A stretch of DNA of 64,000 nt from Xenorhabdus bovienii SS-2004 (lineage in GTDB: Bacteria > Pseudomonadota > Gammaproteobacteria > Enterobacterales > Enterobacteriaceae), in NCBI RefSeq assembly GCF_000027225.1, contig NC_013892.1, positions 4,154,001-4,218,000 of the forward strand. Reading direction: 5' to 3'. Each line of letters opens with the position of its first letter. Position 1 is the first letter of the stretch. The notes under the pieces are model-generated. The model worked only from the letters and a program-made list of their open reading frames with translations. It was not told where the DNA came from and did not search any database. Shown here one piece after another: positions 10,123 to 21,238 of the stretch. The position numbers and the translations under genes are program-made.

Positions 10123-11190
10123 ATGATAAAAAATCATAATGGAATCAAAAAAATTCTGGTGATAAGACTACAACATCATGGCGATATGCTACTAATCACA
10201 CCTGTAATCAGTACATTAAAGTACCACTATCCAGATGCAAAAATCGATGTGCTCCTTTACCAAGAAACCTTGCCTATGCTGGAAAACTCACCTGAAATTT
10301 CGAGTATTTTTTCAATAGATCGCAAATGGAAAAATTTTGGAGCAAAAAAACATTTATTACTTGAATGGGACTTACTCAAAACATTAAGCCAACAACGCTA
10401 TGATTTAACTATCAATCTTGCCGATCAATGGCGAAGTGCCTTTATTACCCGCTTTATCGGAGCTCCTATTCGCCTCGCTCTGGATTACCCCAAACGTCAA
10501 AATTGGAAGTGGCGTCTTTGCCATACTGAAGTAGTATCCACAATTGGTCACGATTCTTTGCATACAGTAGAACAAAACCTTTCGATTCTAAAACCATTAC
10601 AACTTACTCCTCTCATCAATAAAGTAACGATGAGTTATGGTAAGGATGATTTGCAGTGGGTAAAAGATACGCTTTCCGGGTACAAATTCGCCGAAAATTA
10701 CCTCGTCATACAACCTACTTCCAGGTGGTTCTTTAAATGCTGGGATGAAATTAAAATGGCAAAAGTGATCACAGCGCTACAGAAGGAACAGCAAAATATC
10801 ATCATTACTTCTGGACCTGATAGGCGGGAATTAGAGATGGTTGATACTATCTTGTCATACTGCCCTGATAAGAACAATATACTCTCTCTAGCAGGACAAT
10901 TAACGTTACCTAAACTAGCAGCATTGATTGATCACTCAAAATTATTTATCGGTGTTGACTCAGTTCCCATGCACATGGCCGCAGCCCTGAAAACACCCTG
11001 TATTGCATTATTTGGGTCATCCAAACTGACGTTCTGGAAACCTTGGCAATCTATCGGTGAAGTGATTTGGGCTGGAGATTATGGCAACATCCCACATCCA
11101 GATGATATTAAGACCCATACAGATACGCGTTATTTGGATTTGATACCAACAGATGCGGTCATTTCAGCAGCAAGGAAATATATTTCATGA
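10123..11190 (+). CDS. waaQ: LPS heptosyltransferase III family protein
   Basis: GT9-family transferase; WaaQ adds a branching heptose (HepIII) to HepII of the inner core. The N-terminal ILVIRLQHHGDMLLITPVIS and the C-terminal GVDSVPMHMAAALKTP followed by ALFGSS are diagnostic of the WaaQ branch. An in-frame TTG at 10099 lengthens the frame by eight codons, but the ATG at 10123 is the better start and gives 355 residues. It opens the plus-strand cluster waaQ-wabG-wabH-waaA-waaE-coaD, the order seen in Klebsiella and Proteus, and overlaps the next gene by four bases (ATGA). Confidence 0.85.
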   Translation: MIKNHNGIKKILVIRLQHHGDMLLITPVISTLKYHYPDAKIDVLLYQETLPMLENSPEISSIFSIDRKWKNFGAKKHLLLEWDLLKTLSQQRYDLTINLADQWRSAFITRFIGAPIRLALDYPKRQNWKWRLCHTEVVSTIGHDSLHTVEQNLSILKPLQLTPLINKVTMSYGKDDLQWVKDTLSGYKFAENYLVIQPTSRWFFKCWDEIKMAKVITALQKEQQNIIITSGPDRRELEMVDTILSYCPDKNNILSLAGQLTLPKLAALIDHSKLFIGVDSVPMHMAAALKTPCIALFGSSKLTFWKPWQSIGEVIWAGDYGNIPHPDDIKTHTDTRYLDLIPTDAVISAARKYIS

Positions 11191-12317
11191 AATCTCTACG
11201 GTTAGCCATCGTCCGTCAAAAGTATCGTCCAGATGGCGGGGCTGAGCGTTTTGTCACACGGGCCCTAGAGGCTCTCAATCACCAACAACTTGAACTTAAT
11301 ATCATTACACGCTCTTGGCAGGGAGAAAGTAATCCTAATTGGAATATTCACCTATGCAATCCTATTAAATTTGGGCGAATCAGCCGTGAGCGTGGTTTTG
11401 CAAAAGCAGCGCGAAACTTATGGCAAAAAGAGCAATTTGATTTAGTTCAAAGTCACGAAAGAATTGCTGGCTGTGACATTTACAGAGCTGGAGATGGTGT
11501 TCATCAGCGTTGGTTACATCAGCGCGCAAGGATTTTGCCAAAGTGGAAAGCTCACTGGCTATTAAATAATCCATACCACAGATATGTAATGAATGCAGAA
11601 GAGGAAATGTATTCCTCACCATCATTAAAGCAGGTGATCTGTAATGCTGAAATGATAAAAAAAGAAATTATCGAAGAATTTAGTCTCGCTGAAGACAAAA
11701 TATCCGTTATATATAATGCCATTGATAGCACAAAATTCTTTCCTGCCCATGAGCAAACTCGCCTGCAATTGCGACAACAATATAACATTCCCACTACCGC
11801 AAAGTGTCTGATTTATGTAGGCTCTGGTTTTGAACGAAAAGGTTTGTCTGCCGCGATTAAAACTATTGCTAAAACAGGAGACTATCTGTTAGTTGTAGGA
11901 AAAGATAAGGAACAGGTAAAGTATGAAGAACTTGCTAATACTTTAGGATGCCAGCATCGTATCCGTTTCATGGGATTACAAAAAAATACATTGTTGCTTT
12001 ATCAAATGTCTGATGCCTTATTGCTACCGACATTATATGATCCATTTCCCAACGTCATCCTTGAAGCCATGGCGTGTGGTTTGCCTGTCATTACCAGTAC
12101 GACCTGCGGGGGAGCAGAGTTTATCACCGAAGGTAAAAATGGCTTTATCTGTGACGCACTCGATATCGGAAAACTAGAAGAGGCGGTTTATTGTCTTCCT
12201 AATAATATATTAGGTACGGATATGTCAATATCAGCGCGAAATCAGGTGATAAATTCAACACCTGAAAATTTATCTCAACAATTAATTCAGCTTTATCAAC
12301 GAGTTTCAGAACAGTGA
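11187..12317 (+). CDS. wabG: Glycosyltransferase family 4, WabG-like core transferase
   Basis: A 376-residue GT-B transferase. In Klebsiella, WabG transfers galacturonic acid to HepII of the inner core. The N-terminus LAIVRQKYRPDGGAERFV and the internal SHERIAGCDIYRAGDGVH are the stretches I associate with WabG. The C-terminal donor domain has YVGSGFERKG and the EX7E-like DPFPNVILEAMACGLP. Start and stop both overlap neighbouring genes by four bases, showing a tightly coupled operon. The position between waaQ and a wabH-like gene supports the call; the exact sugar donor remains inferred. Confidence 0.75.
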   Translation: MKSLRLAIVRQKYRPDGGAERFVTRALEALNHQQLELNIITRSWQGESNPNWNIHLCNPIKFGRISRERGFAKAARNLWQKEQFDLVQSHERIAGCDIYRAGDGVHQRWLHQRARILPKWKAHWLLNNPYHRYVMNAEEEMYSSPSLKQVICNAEMIKKEIIEEFSLAEDKISVIYNAIDSTKFFPAHEQTRLQLRQQYNIPTTAKCLIYVGSGFERKGLSAAIKTIAKTGDYLLVVGKDKEQVKYEELANTLGCQHRIRFMGLQKNTLLLYQMSDALLLPTLYDPFPNVILEAMACGLPVITSTTCGGAEFITEGKNGFICDALDIGKLEEAVYCLPNNILGTDMSISARNQVINSTPENLSQQLIQLYQRVSEQ

Positions 12318-13417
12318 AAGAACACATTCTTTTTATTATTGATGGATTACCTGGTGGAGGAGCTGAAAATGTGACGCTTCGTCTTGCTATCGGCTTGCAT
12401 CAGCTTGGTTACCAAATTTCGTTACTTTCACTCAATACTCAACTGGTTTACAACATACCTGAAGGTATTCACTACATTGTTAGCGCAGACAGCTACCAAG
12501 GACCTTTCAGAAAATTAAATGAACTTAAGCGTCGTGCTAAAGCCATGGATAAGGTGTTATCGGAACTTTTCCAACAGAAAGGTAAGCCGACTTTGGTTAT
12601 TTCTAATCTTCACAAAACTGACCGTATTGTCGTCAAATCAACCATACTGAGTTATTGTAATGTATGGCATTGTATTCACGGCATTTTTTCCCATTCATAT
12701 CTCAGCAATAAAAAACCTCTTTCTTATTGGATAAAAAAAGAGAAAATAAAAAAAGTTTATAAAAATAAACAAGTTATTTGTGTTTCTGACGCAGTTAGAG
12801 ATGATTTGGTAAAAAATATTGGAATACACCCAAAACAGATAACAACAATCTATAATCCATTTAATTTCAATGAAATAAAACACAGAGCTTTACAACCAAA
12901 TCCTTATCACGGGAAAAATTATCTACTGCATATTGGGCGCTTTCATGAAGTTAAACGCCATGATAGGTTAATAGCAGCTTTTGCACAGGCTAAACTCCCA
13001 TGCAAGCTGATCATTGTGGGTAACGGAGCCAAAGACATAGAAAATCATATTAAAGCGAAAATCCATGAGCTAAATTTAGGTGATAAAGTAATTTTGGCAG
13101 GCTTTCATTCTAACCCTCTCCCTATTATTCATGGTGCAAAGGCCGTAGTCATCAGTTCTGACAGTGAAGGATTACCCACAGTATTAATCGAAGCATTAAT
13201 TTGTCATACGCCGATTGTCAGTACTGACTGTCCGGGAGGGGTAAGAGAGATAATGACAGGTAAACTCAAAGAATATCTGAGTGAAATCACAGTTGACGCT
13301 TTAGCAGAAAAAATGCAGCTCGTTTACAATGAACCACCGGTAATCACAGACACGATGTATGAAAAATTTGCGATAAATAATATATTAAGACAATACACTG
13401 CCTTAATAGAGCAATAG
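12314..13417 (+). CDS. wabH: Glycosyltransferase family 4, WabH-like core transferase
   Basis: A 367-residue GT-B transferase. In Klebsiella, WabH adds GlcNAc to the galacturonic acid placed by WabG. The start FIIDGLPGGGAENVTLRLAI is the typical acceptor-side loop, and the donor domain has LHIGRFHEVKRHDRLI and SSDSEGLPTVLIEAL with the two conserved glutamates. The gene is more AT-rich than waaA downstream. It begins four bases inside wabG (ATGA overlap) and ends about 100 bp before waaA. A deacetylase-like gene at 8948-9919 could act on the sugar this enzyme adds. Confidence 0.7.
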   Translation: MKEHILFIIDGLPGGGAENVTLRLAIGLHQLGYQISLLSLNTQLVYNIPEGIHYIVSADSYQGPFRKLNELKRRAKAMDKVLSELFQQKGKPTLVISNLHKTDRIVVKSTILSYCNVWHCIHGIFSHSYLSNKKPLSYWIKKEKIKKVYKNKQVICVSDAVRDDLVKNIGIHPKQITTIYNPFNFNEIKHRALQPNPYHGKNYLLHIGRFHEVKRHDRLIAAFAQAKLPCKLIIVGNGAKDIENHIKAKIHELNLGDKVILAGFHSNPLPIIHGAKAVVISSDSEGLPTVLIEALICHTPIVSTDCPGGVREIMTGKLKEYLSEITVDALAEKMQLVYNEPPVITDTMYEKFAINNILRQYTALIEQ

Positions 13418-13518
13418 CTAGCTCTACATGCTTGTCCATAAAAGGGGCCGCATTTTACACACTTTCTTCAGGCCAATGTGGTACTATAGCCGCAGTCTAT
13501 GTCAGTGAATTTGATAGA

Positions 13519-14795
13519 ATGTTGCTTCGCTTATATCAGGTACTTCTCTACCTTATCCAACCGCTTATCTGGTTACGCCTGCTGTTGCGCAGCCGTAAAT
13601 CCCCTGCGTACCGTAAACGCTGGGGTGAACGTTATGGTTTTTGTGCCAAAAAAGTCGCAAAAGGTGGAATATTACTCCATTCCGTTTCTGTTGGAGAAAC
13701 ATTGGCTGCCATTCCATTAGTAAGAATACTACGGCACCATTATCCTTTCCTGCCGATTACCGTGACAACAATGACACCAACTGGCTCTGAAAGGGTGCTT
13801 TCTGCTTTAGGTACTGATGTCAACCACGTTTACCTCCCCTATGATTTGCCTGGCTCCATGAGCCGTTTCCTTGATAACGTCAACCCCAAGCTGGTGATTA
13901 TTATGGAAACAGAATTATGGCCCAATTTGATTACCCAACTGAACCAACGCGAAATCCCTCTGGTCATTGCCAATGCAAGGTTATCAACCCGTTCAGCAGC
14001 GGGATATCAAAAAATCAGCAACTTTATTAAAACCATTTTAAATAAAATAACACTGATTGCCGCACAAAATCAGGAAGATGGTGAGCGCTTCATCGAACTC
14101 GGCTTAAAACGTTCCCAACTCGCCGTCACTGGCAGCCTGAAATTCGACATTTCTGTCACGCCAGAACTGGCAGCAAAAGCGGTTACACTGCGCCGCCAAT
14201 GGGCGCCACATCGTCCTGTCTGGATTGCCACCAGCACCCATGATGGAGAAGAAACCATCATATTGGATGCGCACTGCAAATTAATTCAACAATTTCCTGA
14301 TCTACTGTTAATTCTAGTACCACGCCATCCTGAACGTTTTACCAAGGCCGCAGAGTTAACCCAAAAAGCGGGATTAAATTCGATATTAAGGAGCTCTGAC
14401 ACAATACCTGATCCCAATGTGCAGGTGGTTATCGGAGATACTATGGGCGAATTGATGCTCTTGTATGGTATCGCTGATCTGGCTTTTGTCGGAGGGAGTC
14501 TGGTCGAGCGTGGCGGTCATAATCCACTGGAAGCCGCAGCTCATGCCATCCCTGTCATTATGGGGCCACATACTTTCAACTTTAAAGATATTTGTGCCAA
14601 GCTGGATAAAGCCAATGGCCTTATCGCCGTTACGGATAGTCACTCGTTGAGTGCCGCTATCAATAGCCTGCTGACAGATGAGGACTATCGTCTTTATTAC
14701 GGTCGCCATGCCGCCGAAGTCCTGCACGAAAATCAGGGAGCACTTCAGCGATTGCTAAAATTACTGGAACCTTATCTCCCGCCACGGGGTCATTG

Positions 14796-14796
<1 letters not shown>
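13519..14796 (+). CDS. waaA: 3-deoxy-D-manno-octulosonic acid transferase (Kdo transferase)
   Basis: GT30 enzyme that adds two Kdo residues from CMP-Kdo to lipid IVA, an essential step joining lipid A to the core. The reading frame is open back to 13432, but the ATG at 13519 gives [18 protein letters not shown], the family N-terminal membrane anchor, and 425 residues, the standard length. Conserved stretches are [16 protein letters not shown] with the catalytic glutamate, METELWPNL, and [20 protein letters not shown] near the C-terminus. The stop overlaps the waaE start (TGATG). The 100 bp upstream may hold an internal promoter. Confidence 0.96.
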
Positions 14797-16051
<1,255 letters not shown>

Positions 16052-16060
16052 GATAGCGTG

Positions 16061-16088
16061 AAAAAGGGGGCGATCATCGTCAGCCCCC
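16061..16088 (-). terminator. Intrinsic terminator for mutM
   Basis: A GGGGGC/GCCCCC stem with an 11-base loop. Read on the minus strand it is followed directly by TTTTT, so it terminates mutM transcription; there is no T-run for the plus strand. Confidence 0.75.
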
Positions 16089-16096
16089 AGATAGGC

Positions 16097-16906
16097 TTAA
16101 TGCTGACACTGACGACAGAAAAACGTGCTGCGTTGCCCCAGTTTTATACTCTCAATTTTTTCACCACATGTCGGACAAAGTTCACCTTTTTTGCCATAAA
16201 CAAATAATTCCTGCGCAAAATATCCCGGCTTACCATCGGATTGTAGAAAATCTTTCAGTGTAGTGCCTCCCTGCTCAATAGAGCGATGTAAGATCTGTTT
16301 TATCGTATCGGCCAGTAAATAAGCTTCTTCCTGTGTCAATGAATTCACAGGGCGCTCAGGCAGAATATGCGCAACATACAGAGCTTCATTGGCATAGATA
16401 TTCCCAACTCCAACAACCACCTTGTTATCCATCAACCAAGGTTTGATCACCGTTTTTTTGTGGCGGGAAAGGGTATAAAGATATTCACCATCAAACGCAT
16501 CAGAAAGAGGCTCAGGGCCTAAATGAGCCAATACAGAACACTCATCAAGATTGTCACTCCATAGCCACGCCCCAAAACGTCGGGGATCGGTATACCGGAG
16601 GATTTTGCCATCTGCCATAATCAAATCAACGTGATCATGTTTTTCAGGAGGAGATTCATTCAGCAAGATACGTAAACTACCAGACATACCAAGGTGAATA
16701 ATAATCCAGCCCTCAGGCAGTTCAAGCAATAAGTACTTTGCCCGACGCCGGACACTGAGTACCGGTTGGTCAGCAAGCTTCATGATTTGTTCGGAAACTG
16801 GCCAGCGCAAGCGCGAATTTCTGACCTCGGAATATTGGATCACATTACCCGTCAAATGGGGCTCAATTCCCCGGCGACTGGTTTCAACCTCTGGTAGCTC
16901 CGGCAT
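16097..16906 (-). CDS. mutM: Formamidopyrimidine-DNA glycosylase
   Basis: Bifunctional DNA glycosylase/AP lyase that removes 8-oxoguanine and formamidopyrimidines. The N-terminal [16 protein letters not shown] places the catalytic proline (P2) and glutamate (E3), and the C-terminal zinc finger is CPTCGEKI with CRQCQH at the very end. Length 269 is normal. It is convergent with coaD and divergent from waaL; in Escherichia coli mutM is followed by rpmG, whereas here about 5 kb of LPS genes separates them. Confidence 0.97.
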   Translation of the reverse strand: MPELPEVETSRRGIEPHLTGNVIQYSEVRNSRLRWPVSEQIMKLADQPVLSVRRRAKYLLLELPEGWIIIHLGMSGSLRILLNESPPEKHDHVDLIMADGKILRYTDPRRFGAWLWSDNLDECSVLAHLGPEPLSDAFDGEYLYTLSRHKKTVIKPWLMDNKVVVGVGNIYANEALYVAHILPERPVNSLTQEEAYLLADTIKQILHRSIEQGGTTLKDFLQSDGKPGYFAQELFVYGKKGELCPTCGEKIESIKLGQRSTFFCRQCQH

Positions 16907-17023
16907 ACTGACTCCTTAAATTAACTATCTACAACATCATATCTCAGCAGATTACGATACCGTTTTCATGTATCATTTGCAGCCAAATTTGGTTGGGATA
17001 GTTGAGAGAATAGATTAATTACT

Positions 17024-18259
17024 ATGCTTGATATAAAAAACAGATTTAACATAGGCAACAACAAGAAATCCTTATGGAATTTATCCATTATTGGTCTGTA
17101 TATCATTCTTGTTTATCTGCCGGATATTACAAGATATAAAAATCTTGTCATGATCCTCATCTGTGCAACCGCACTCTGCTATCTCGTAAAAGATTTTCGT
17201 CAGGTAGTCAATTCACTACGTAGTTCGCTATTTTTATCCATTTTGTTATTCGTCTTGGCAATATTCTATTCTATCGGCATTTCAATTGATTCTGCTCTGA
17301 GTTTCAAGGAGATGAACAAACCCATACTCAATGGATTACTGCTGTTCAGCGTGACTTTCCCAATTGTGCTCTATCAGGAAAAGAAACAGCACATCGCGAA
17401 GATGATTCTGATTGCGTTTATTATTGGCATGGGTCTTATCTCGCTAACAGATATTGCGAAATACCTCATCAATTATTACGCAACTGGCGAAATGCCGTTT
17501 ATGAATTACAATCATCGGGAATTTTCTTACGGATTTCTATTCTATTTCCCTGTATTGCTATGTACCTGGGCATTATGGAAAAAACATTCTCTACTGAGTT
17601 GGCTACTACTGATTATTGCCTCAGCTATCAGCCTGTTCTTATTACTCGGTACTCTTTCTCGTGGTGCTTGGGTTGCCATTGTTGTAGCCACAGTATTTAT
17701 TATTGTGATTAATAGAGAGTGGAAACTCATTCTGGCTGCGACAATATGTCTGGGGCTACTGGCCGGATCAATTCACTGGTCAGCGGTATCTAACCCCGCC
17801 ACGAAATTGCTGCTTCACAAACTCACCCAAACAGACAGCAGTTATCGCTATAGCAACGGCACCCAAGGTTCAGCATGGTCATTAATCATGGAGAATCCCG
17901 TAAAAGGTTACGGTTTTGGTAATAAAGTCTACCATCAGGTCTACAATAGCCGTGTTGCTGATTATCCTGATTGGACATTCAGAACTTCGATTGGTCCACA
18001 TAACGTATTTTTATCGCTTTGGTTTGCTGGCGGTCTCTTCGGTTTGATTACCACCCTTTTGATGACGCTTTCCACATTATTTACAGGAAGCCAGATCATT
18101 CGCCAGCATAGCGGGATCATCCGACAAGCTGGCCTCATCCTTCTGACGGCCTTTATTGGTCTGTTTATCGTCAGGGGAGCTTTTGAAAATGCCTATATCA
18201 ATGAAATAGGTATCTTATTCGGTTTAATGATTGCGCTATACAAGCAAAAAGATGATTAG
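17024..18259 (+). CDS. waaL: O-antigen ligase (Wzy_C family)
   Basis: Inner membrane protein of 411 residues with about a dozen hydrophobic segments, which joins undecaprenyl-linked O-polysaccharide to the lipid A-core in the periplasm. The large periplasmic loop carries the Wzy_C signature region around GYGFGNKVYHQVYN and the conserved histidine in TSIGPHNVFLSLWFAGG near residue 325. LGTLSRGAW in the middle is the usual arginine motif before the loop. The gene stands alone on the plus strand between mutM and a convergent glycosyltransferase block. Confidence 0.85.
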   Translation: MLDIKNRFNIGNNKKSLWNLSIIGLYIILVYLPDITRYKNLVMILICATALCYLVKDFRQVVNSLRSSLFLSILLFVLAIFYSIGISIDSALSFKEMNKPILNGLLLFSVTFPIVLYQEKKQHIAKMILIAFIIGMGLISLTDIAKYLINYYATGEMPFMNYNHREFSYGFLFYFPVLLCTWALWKKHSLLSWLLLIIASAISLFLLLGTLSRGAWVAIVVATVFIIVINREWKLILAATICLGLLAGSIHWSAVSNPATKLLLHKLTQTDSSYRYSNGTQGSAWSLIMENPVKGYGFGNKVYHQVYNSRVADYPDWTFRTSIGPHNVFLSLWFAGGLFGLITTLLMTLSTLFTGSQIIRQHSGIIRQAGLILLTAFIGLFIVRGAFENAYINEIGILFGLMIALYKQKDD

Positions 18260-18283
18260 GAACTGAACTTATTGTTGTTAAAT

Positions 18284-18304
18284 GCCAGCCCACAATGGGC
18301 TGGC
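18284..18304. terminator. Hairpin between convergent waaL and GT4 gene
   Basis: Perfect 9-bp GC-rich stem (GCCAGCCCA / TGGGCTGGC) with a 3-base loop lying between two convergent genes. There is no clear T-run on either side, so it may be a weak or bidirectional terminator. Confidence 0.5.
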
Positions 18305-18327
18305 CTACAAACGATTTCAGTAATCGC

Positions 18328-19506
18328 TTATTTAGACAGGTTTTCCGCTATCACTTGCATGATAAGCTTTGCACGCTGATCCCAGTTAAAACGTTCTGCT
18401 ACCAATCGCTGTGAGTAACCCACTTTAGCCATCATTTCAGCAGGGTTATCAATCAATGATTGAATCTGCTCTGCAAAGCTCTCTGCATTTTCGCTATCAG
18501 CAAAATTGACCGCCTTCTCATCCACAGCATCGCGAATAGAAGGAAAATCAGAAATAACAACGGGTTTGCCCATTGCCATGTATTCAAAAAGTTTGAGGGG
18601 GGATGTATAACGGCTGCCAATGCTGGTTTTCGTTAATGGTAAAACGCAAATATCATTCTCTGCAATAACCTGAAAACGCTTTTTCGGCTGGATAAACCCA
18701 AGGAAATTGACTTTATCACTCACGCCAATCTGTTGGGCTGTACACTTCAATCGTTCAATCTGCACGCTATCACCACCGGCAATGTTCAGTACAGCATTAT
18801 CAAGGTAATACATCGCTTTCATAACAGTAGGAACACCTTTCCAGCGATGCAAACTACCCAAATACAGCACCTGAGTTGTTTCTCCCGGTTTGTGCCTTCT
18901 GCCAGAAGACGCTTTTTTTGTAGATTCAACCGCCAGCATATCAACACCATCAGGTGCTACTATCATCGGTGTCTTAACGCTATATTCTTTATAAATATCC
19001 TCACTCAATAGTGAAGTCAGCACAAACACGGCCTTGGAATGGCGATAAACCTGTTGTTCCGTGTTTCTGAGCTTATGATATTTACGGCGATTTTTACGTT
19101 TATCTAATTTATGGGATTCTTTAAACGATTGGGCAAAAACTTCGTGGCTTTCAAAAAAATGCGGAATATCAGGATGCTTACGCAGGAGATAATTCGCCAT
19201 TTTAATATTGCGAGTAAAAATAGCGTCAACTTGATGATCTTTCAGCCAGCGAGAAACCTGAAAATAAAACAATTTCTGTGTATTGAGGGGAAAATACCAC
19301 TTTCTACGCATATTGCGCAGAGCTATCAGTTCAGCGGAAGGCGGCAATGCTCTGCCTATAATCTCCTCAACACGATTTTGACCTTCTGGCGTAATCAGGC
19401 AGACGCTGTGCCCCTGACGGGCAAAAGCATCGACATTCTGCAAAATCTGCAACGAAGCAACTCGATAATCAGGTACGGGATAAGGGTCAATATACGCAAT
19501 CTTCAT
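18328..19506 (-). CDS. Glycosyltransferase family 4
   Basis: A 392-residue GT-B transferase predicted for outer core or O-antigen assembly. The chosen start MKIAYIDPYPVPDYRV at 19506 overlaps the stop of the upstream gene (TAATG); the frame is open 15 codons further but that is antisense of coupling. The N-terminal domain has HFFESHEVFAQS; the donor domain has VLYLGSLHRWKGVPTV and GSRYTSPLKLFEYMAMGKPVV, where the SPLK..EY arrangement replaces the commoner GxxxxxxE loop. It is the last gene of a minus-strand block starting at 22354. Confidence 0.8.
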   Translation of the reverse strand: MKIAYIDPYPVPDYRVASLQILQNVDAFARQGHSVCLITPEGQNRVEEIIGRALPPSAELIALRNMRRKWYFPLNTQKLFYFQVSRWLKDHQVDAIFTRNIKMANYLLRKHPDIPHFFESHEVFAQSFKESHKLDKRKNRRKYHKLRNTEQQVYRHSKAVFVLTSLLSEDIYKEYSVKTPMIVAPDGVDMLAVESTKKASSGRRHKPGETTQVLYLGSLHRWKGVPTVMKAMYYLDNAVLNIAGGDSVQIERLKCTAQQIGVSDKVNFLGFIQPKKRFQVIAENDICVLPLTKTSIGSRYTSPLKLFEYMAMGKPVVISDFPSIRDAVDEKAVNFADSENAESFAEQIQSLIDNPAEMMAKVGYSQRLVAERFNWDQRAKLIMQVIAENLSK

Positions 19507-20609
19507 TATTTTTTTATCGCGCCCAATAAACGATTTGCAGAATGTTCCCAAGTATACATCGTTTCAATCCGCTGACGAGCCAGTTTTCCCATTGCTTTCC
19601 CCCTGTCCGGCAAGGACAAAAGATGATTGACTGCCTCAGCGATAGCCGCTGCATTGCCAGGTGCGACCAGAATACCCGCATGATTTTCATTGCCGACCAC
19701 CTCAGGAATGCCACCAATATAACTGGCTATCACAGGACGTCCGCATGCCATCGCTTCAGCAATAGTAATACCAAATGCTTCATCACCAATACTGGGAAAA
19801 ATACCCGCATCTCCCGCAGCATAAAATTCAGGTAATTGATCATGACCAACAGGAGGATGGAAAATGACTGTTTTTTCTAAATTCAGTTCAGAAACTTTTT
19901 TTTTCAATAAGTTAAGATCATCACCTGCGCCAATAATCAATAACCTTACATCCTTGTCACGCAGTAAAGCCATCGCATCAATGGCGACTTTCATGCCTTT
20001 CCAACCCACCAGCCTGCCAGCGAAAGTCAGCAAAAACGTATTTTCATTGATATCTAGCCGATGCCGGAGATCAGAATTAACAGGTTTAAACTTATCAATA
20101 TCGACACCATTATAAATCACGTTTGGAAATTGTTTAAAATGGTGCTGGATCTGCCAAGCATTAAAGTGGCTGCATGCAACCCACGCAGATATTTTGTTAC
20201 CCAATGCCCGATCACCTTTGAAAAAACTGGTGCCACCACTCATATAACAAAACTTTGTGCAGGAAGTTTTCGGCATCATTCTGGGCCAGAAAAAATCAAA
20301 GGGTTTCGTCAAAATCACCCAGTCAAAATTTTCAGCGATGACCCTTTCACGGGCATGACGGGCAAAAGAATAACGCTCAACAATACGTTGAAAACGTCGC
20401 CCAATATTGATGACTCGTTCTCTGGGAGTAAATGGAAATGTGTGAACATGAATATTTCGCTCTCCCAATACTGGCCTAACGTCACCTGTTCCGCCGAAAA
20501 TATGGATCTCGTGCCCCGCATCTGTCAAAGCCTTTGCTAATTCCCAAACCGCTGTTTGAATACCGCCATAAGACATAGTAACGGTGACATCGATAAATCC
20601 TATTTTCAT
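19506..20609 (-). CDS. Glycosyltransferase family 4
   Basis: A 367-residue GT-B transferase. The glycine-rich N-terminal acceptor loop is MSYGGIQTAVWELAKAL, and the C-terminal donor domain shows FAGRLVGWKGMKVAIDA followed by GDEAFGITIAEAMACGRPVI, with both glutamates of the EX7E motif. Its stop codon overlaps the start of the next transferase gene, so the two are coupled. It is likely a sequential enzyme in outer core or O-chain assembly; the sugar cannot be assigned. Confidence 0.82.
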   Translation of the reverse strand: MKIGFIDVTVTMSYGGIQTAVWELAKALTDAGHEIHIFGGTGDVRPVLGERNIHVHTFPFTPRERVINIGRRFQRIVERYSFARHARERVIAENFDWVILTKPFDFFWPRMMPKTSCTKFCYMSGGTSFFKGDRALGNKISAWVACSHFNAWQIQHHFKQFPNVIYNGVDIDKFKPVNSDLRHRLDINENTFLLTFAGRLVGWKGMKVAIDAMALLRDKDVRLLIIGAGDDLNLLKKKVSELNLEKTVIFHPPVGHDQLPEFYAAGDAGIFPSIGDEAFGITIAEAMACGRPVIASYIGGIPEVVGNENHAGILVAPGNAAAIAEAVNHLLSLPDRGKAMGKLARQRIETMYTWEHSANRLLGAIKK

Positions 20610-20623
20610 TTATCCATTATCCT

Positions 20624-21034
20624 TCATGTATTTTCCAACAAGTTCTGAACGGAAACCCAGACTTGTTCAACCGATATTGCTGACATTTCATCTTGGCGAG
20701 TCGCCTGTTGATAATCTATCGGATGTTCAATCACCGCCAATTTTGGATGTTGCTGAGGAGCAAGAAAACGGCCAGGATGAAAACTATGGTATACTAAGGC
20801 AAAATCATAACGTCGACGGGAAAACCATCCCCTCCATTTTGCCTGTCCCTTTGAAAAAGCGGTTATTGAATGAATTTCACTAATATTCTCAAGGATCTCT
20901 TTCGTTTTTTTATGTGCCAATACATCAATATTCGCTTCAGGCCATCGTAATTTCAACGCCCGGATCACTGGCGTTATAAGCAAAGTGTCACCAAAACGGG
21001 CAATAATAATAACCAGAATATTTTTAGGCTGCAT
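20624..21034 (-). pseudogene. Internally deleted GT9 heptosyltransferase gene
   Basis: A 136-codon frame whose N-terminus ILVIIIARFGDTLLITPVIRA matches the start of WaaQ-type GT9 enzymes, and whose last 30 residues (DEMSAISVEQVWVSVQNLL) match the C-terminal end of the same family. About 200 residues between them, including the ADP-heptose-binding (D/N)xGxxH motif, are missing, while the frame is preserved. It lies 14 bp upstream of an intact GT4 gene. Loss of the whole donor site makes activity very unlikely. Confidence 0.7.
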
Positions 21035-21238
21035 AATGACAAGTATAAAATTATTAAACCGATAATTGGAATTAGAGCACTATACATCAAAGCTATTCAA
21101 TACTCTATTAACTGACAGATAGTTTTCATGCTCCCCAAAACAATAAAAGAAACACTATTTCAAATGATTAAGAAAAAAATAACCACTTTATAATCAGATG
21201 AAAACAGACACTATTACGGATAGATGGTCAAAATGGAA

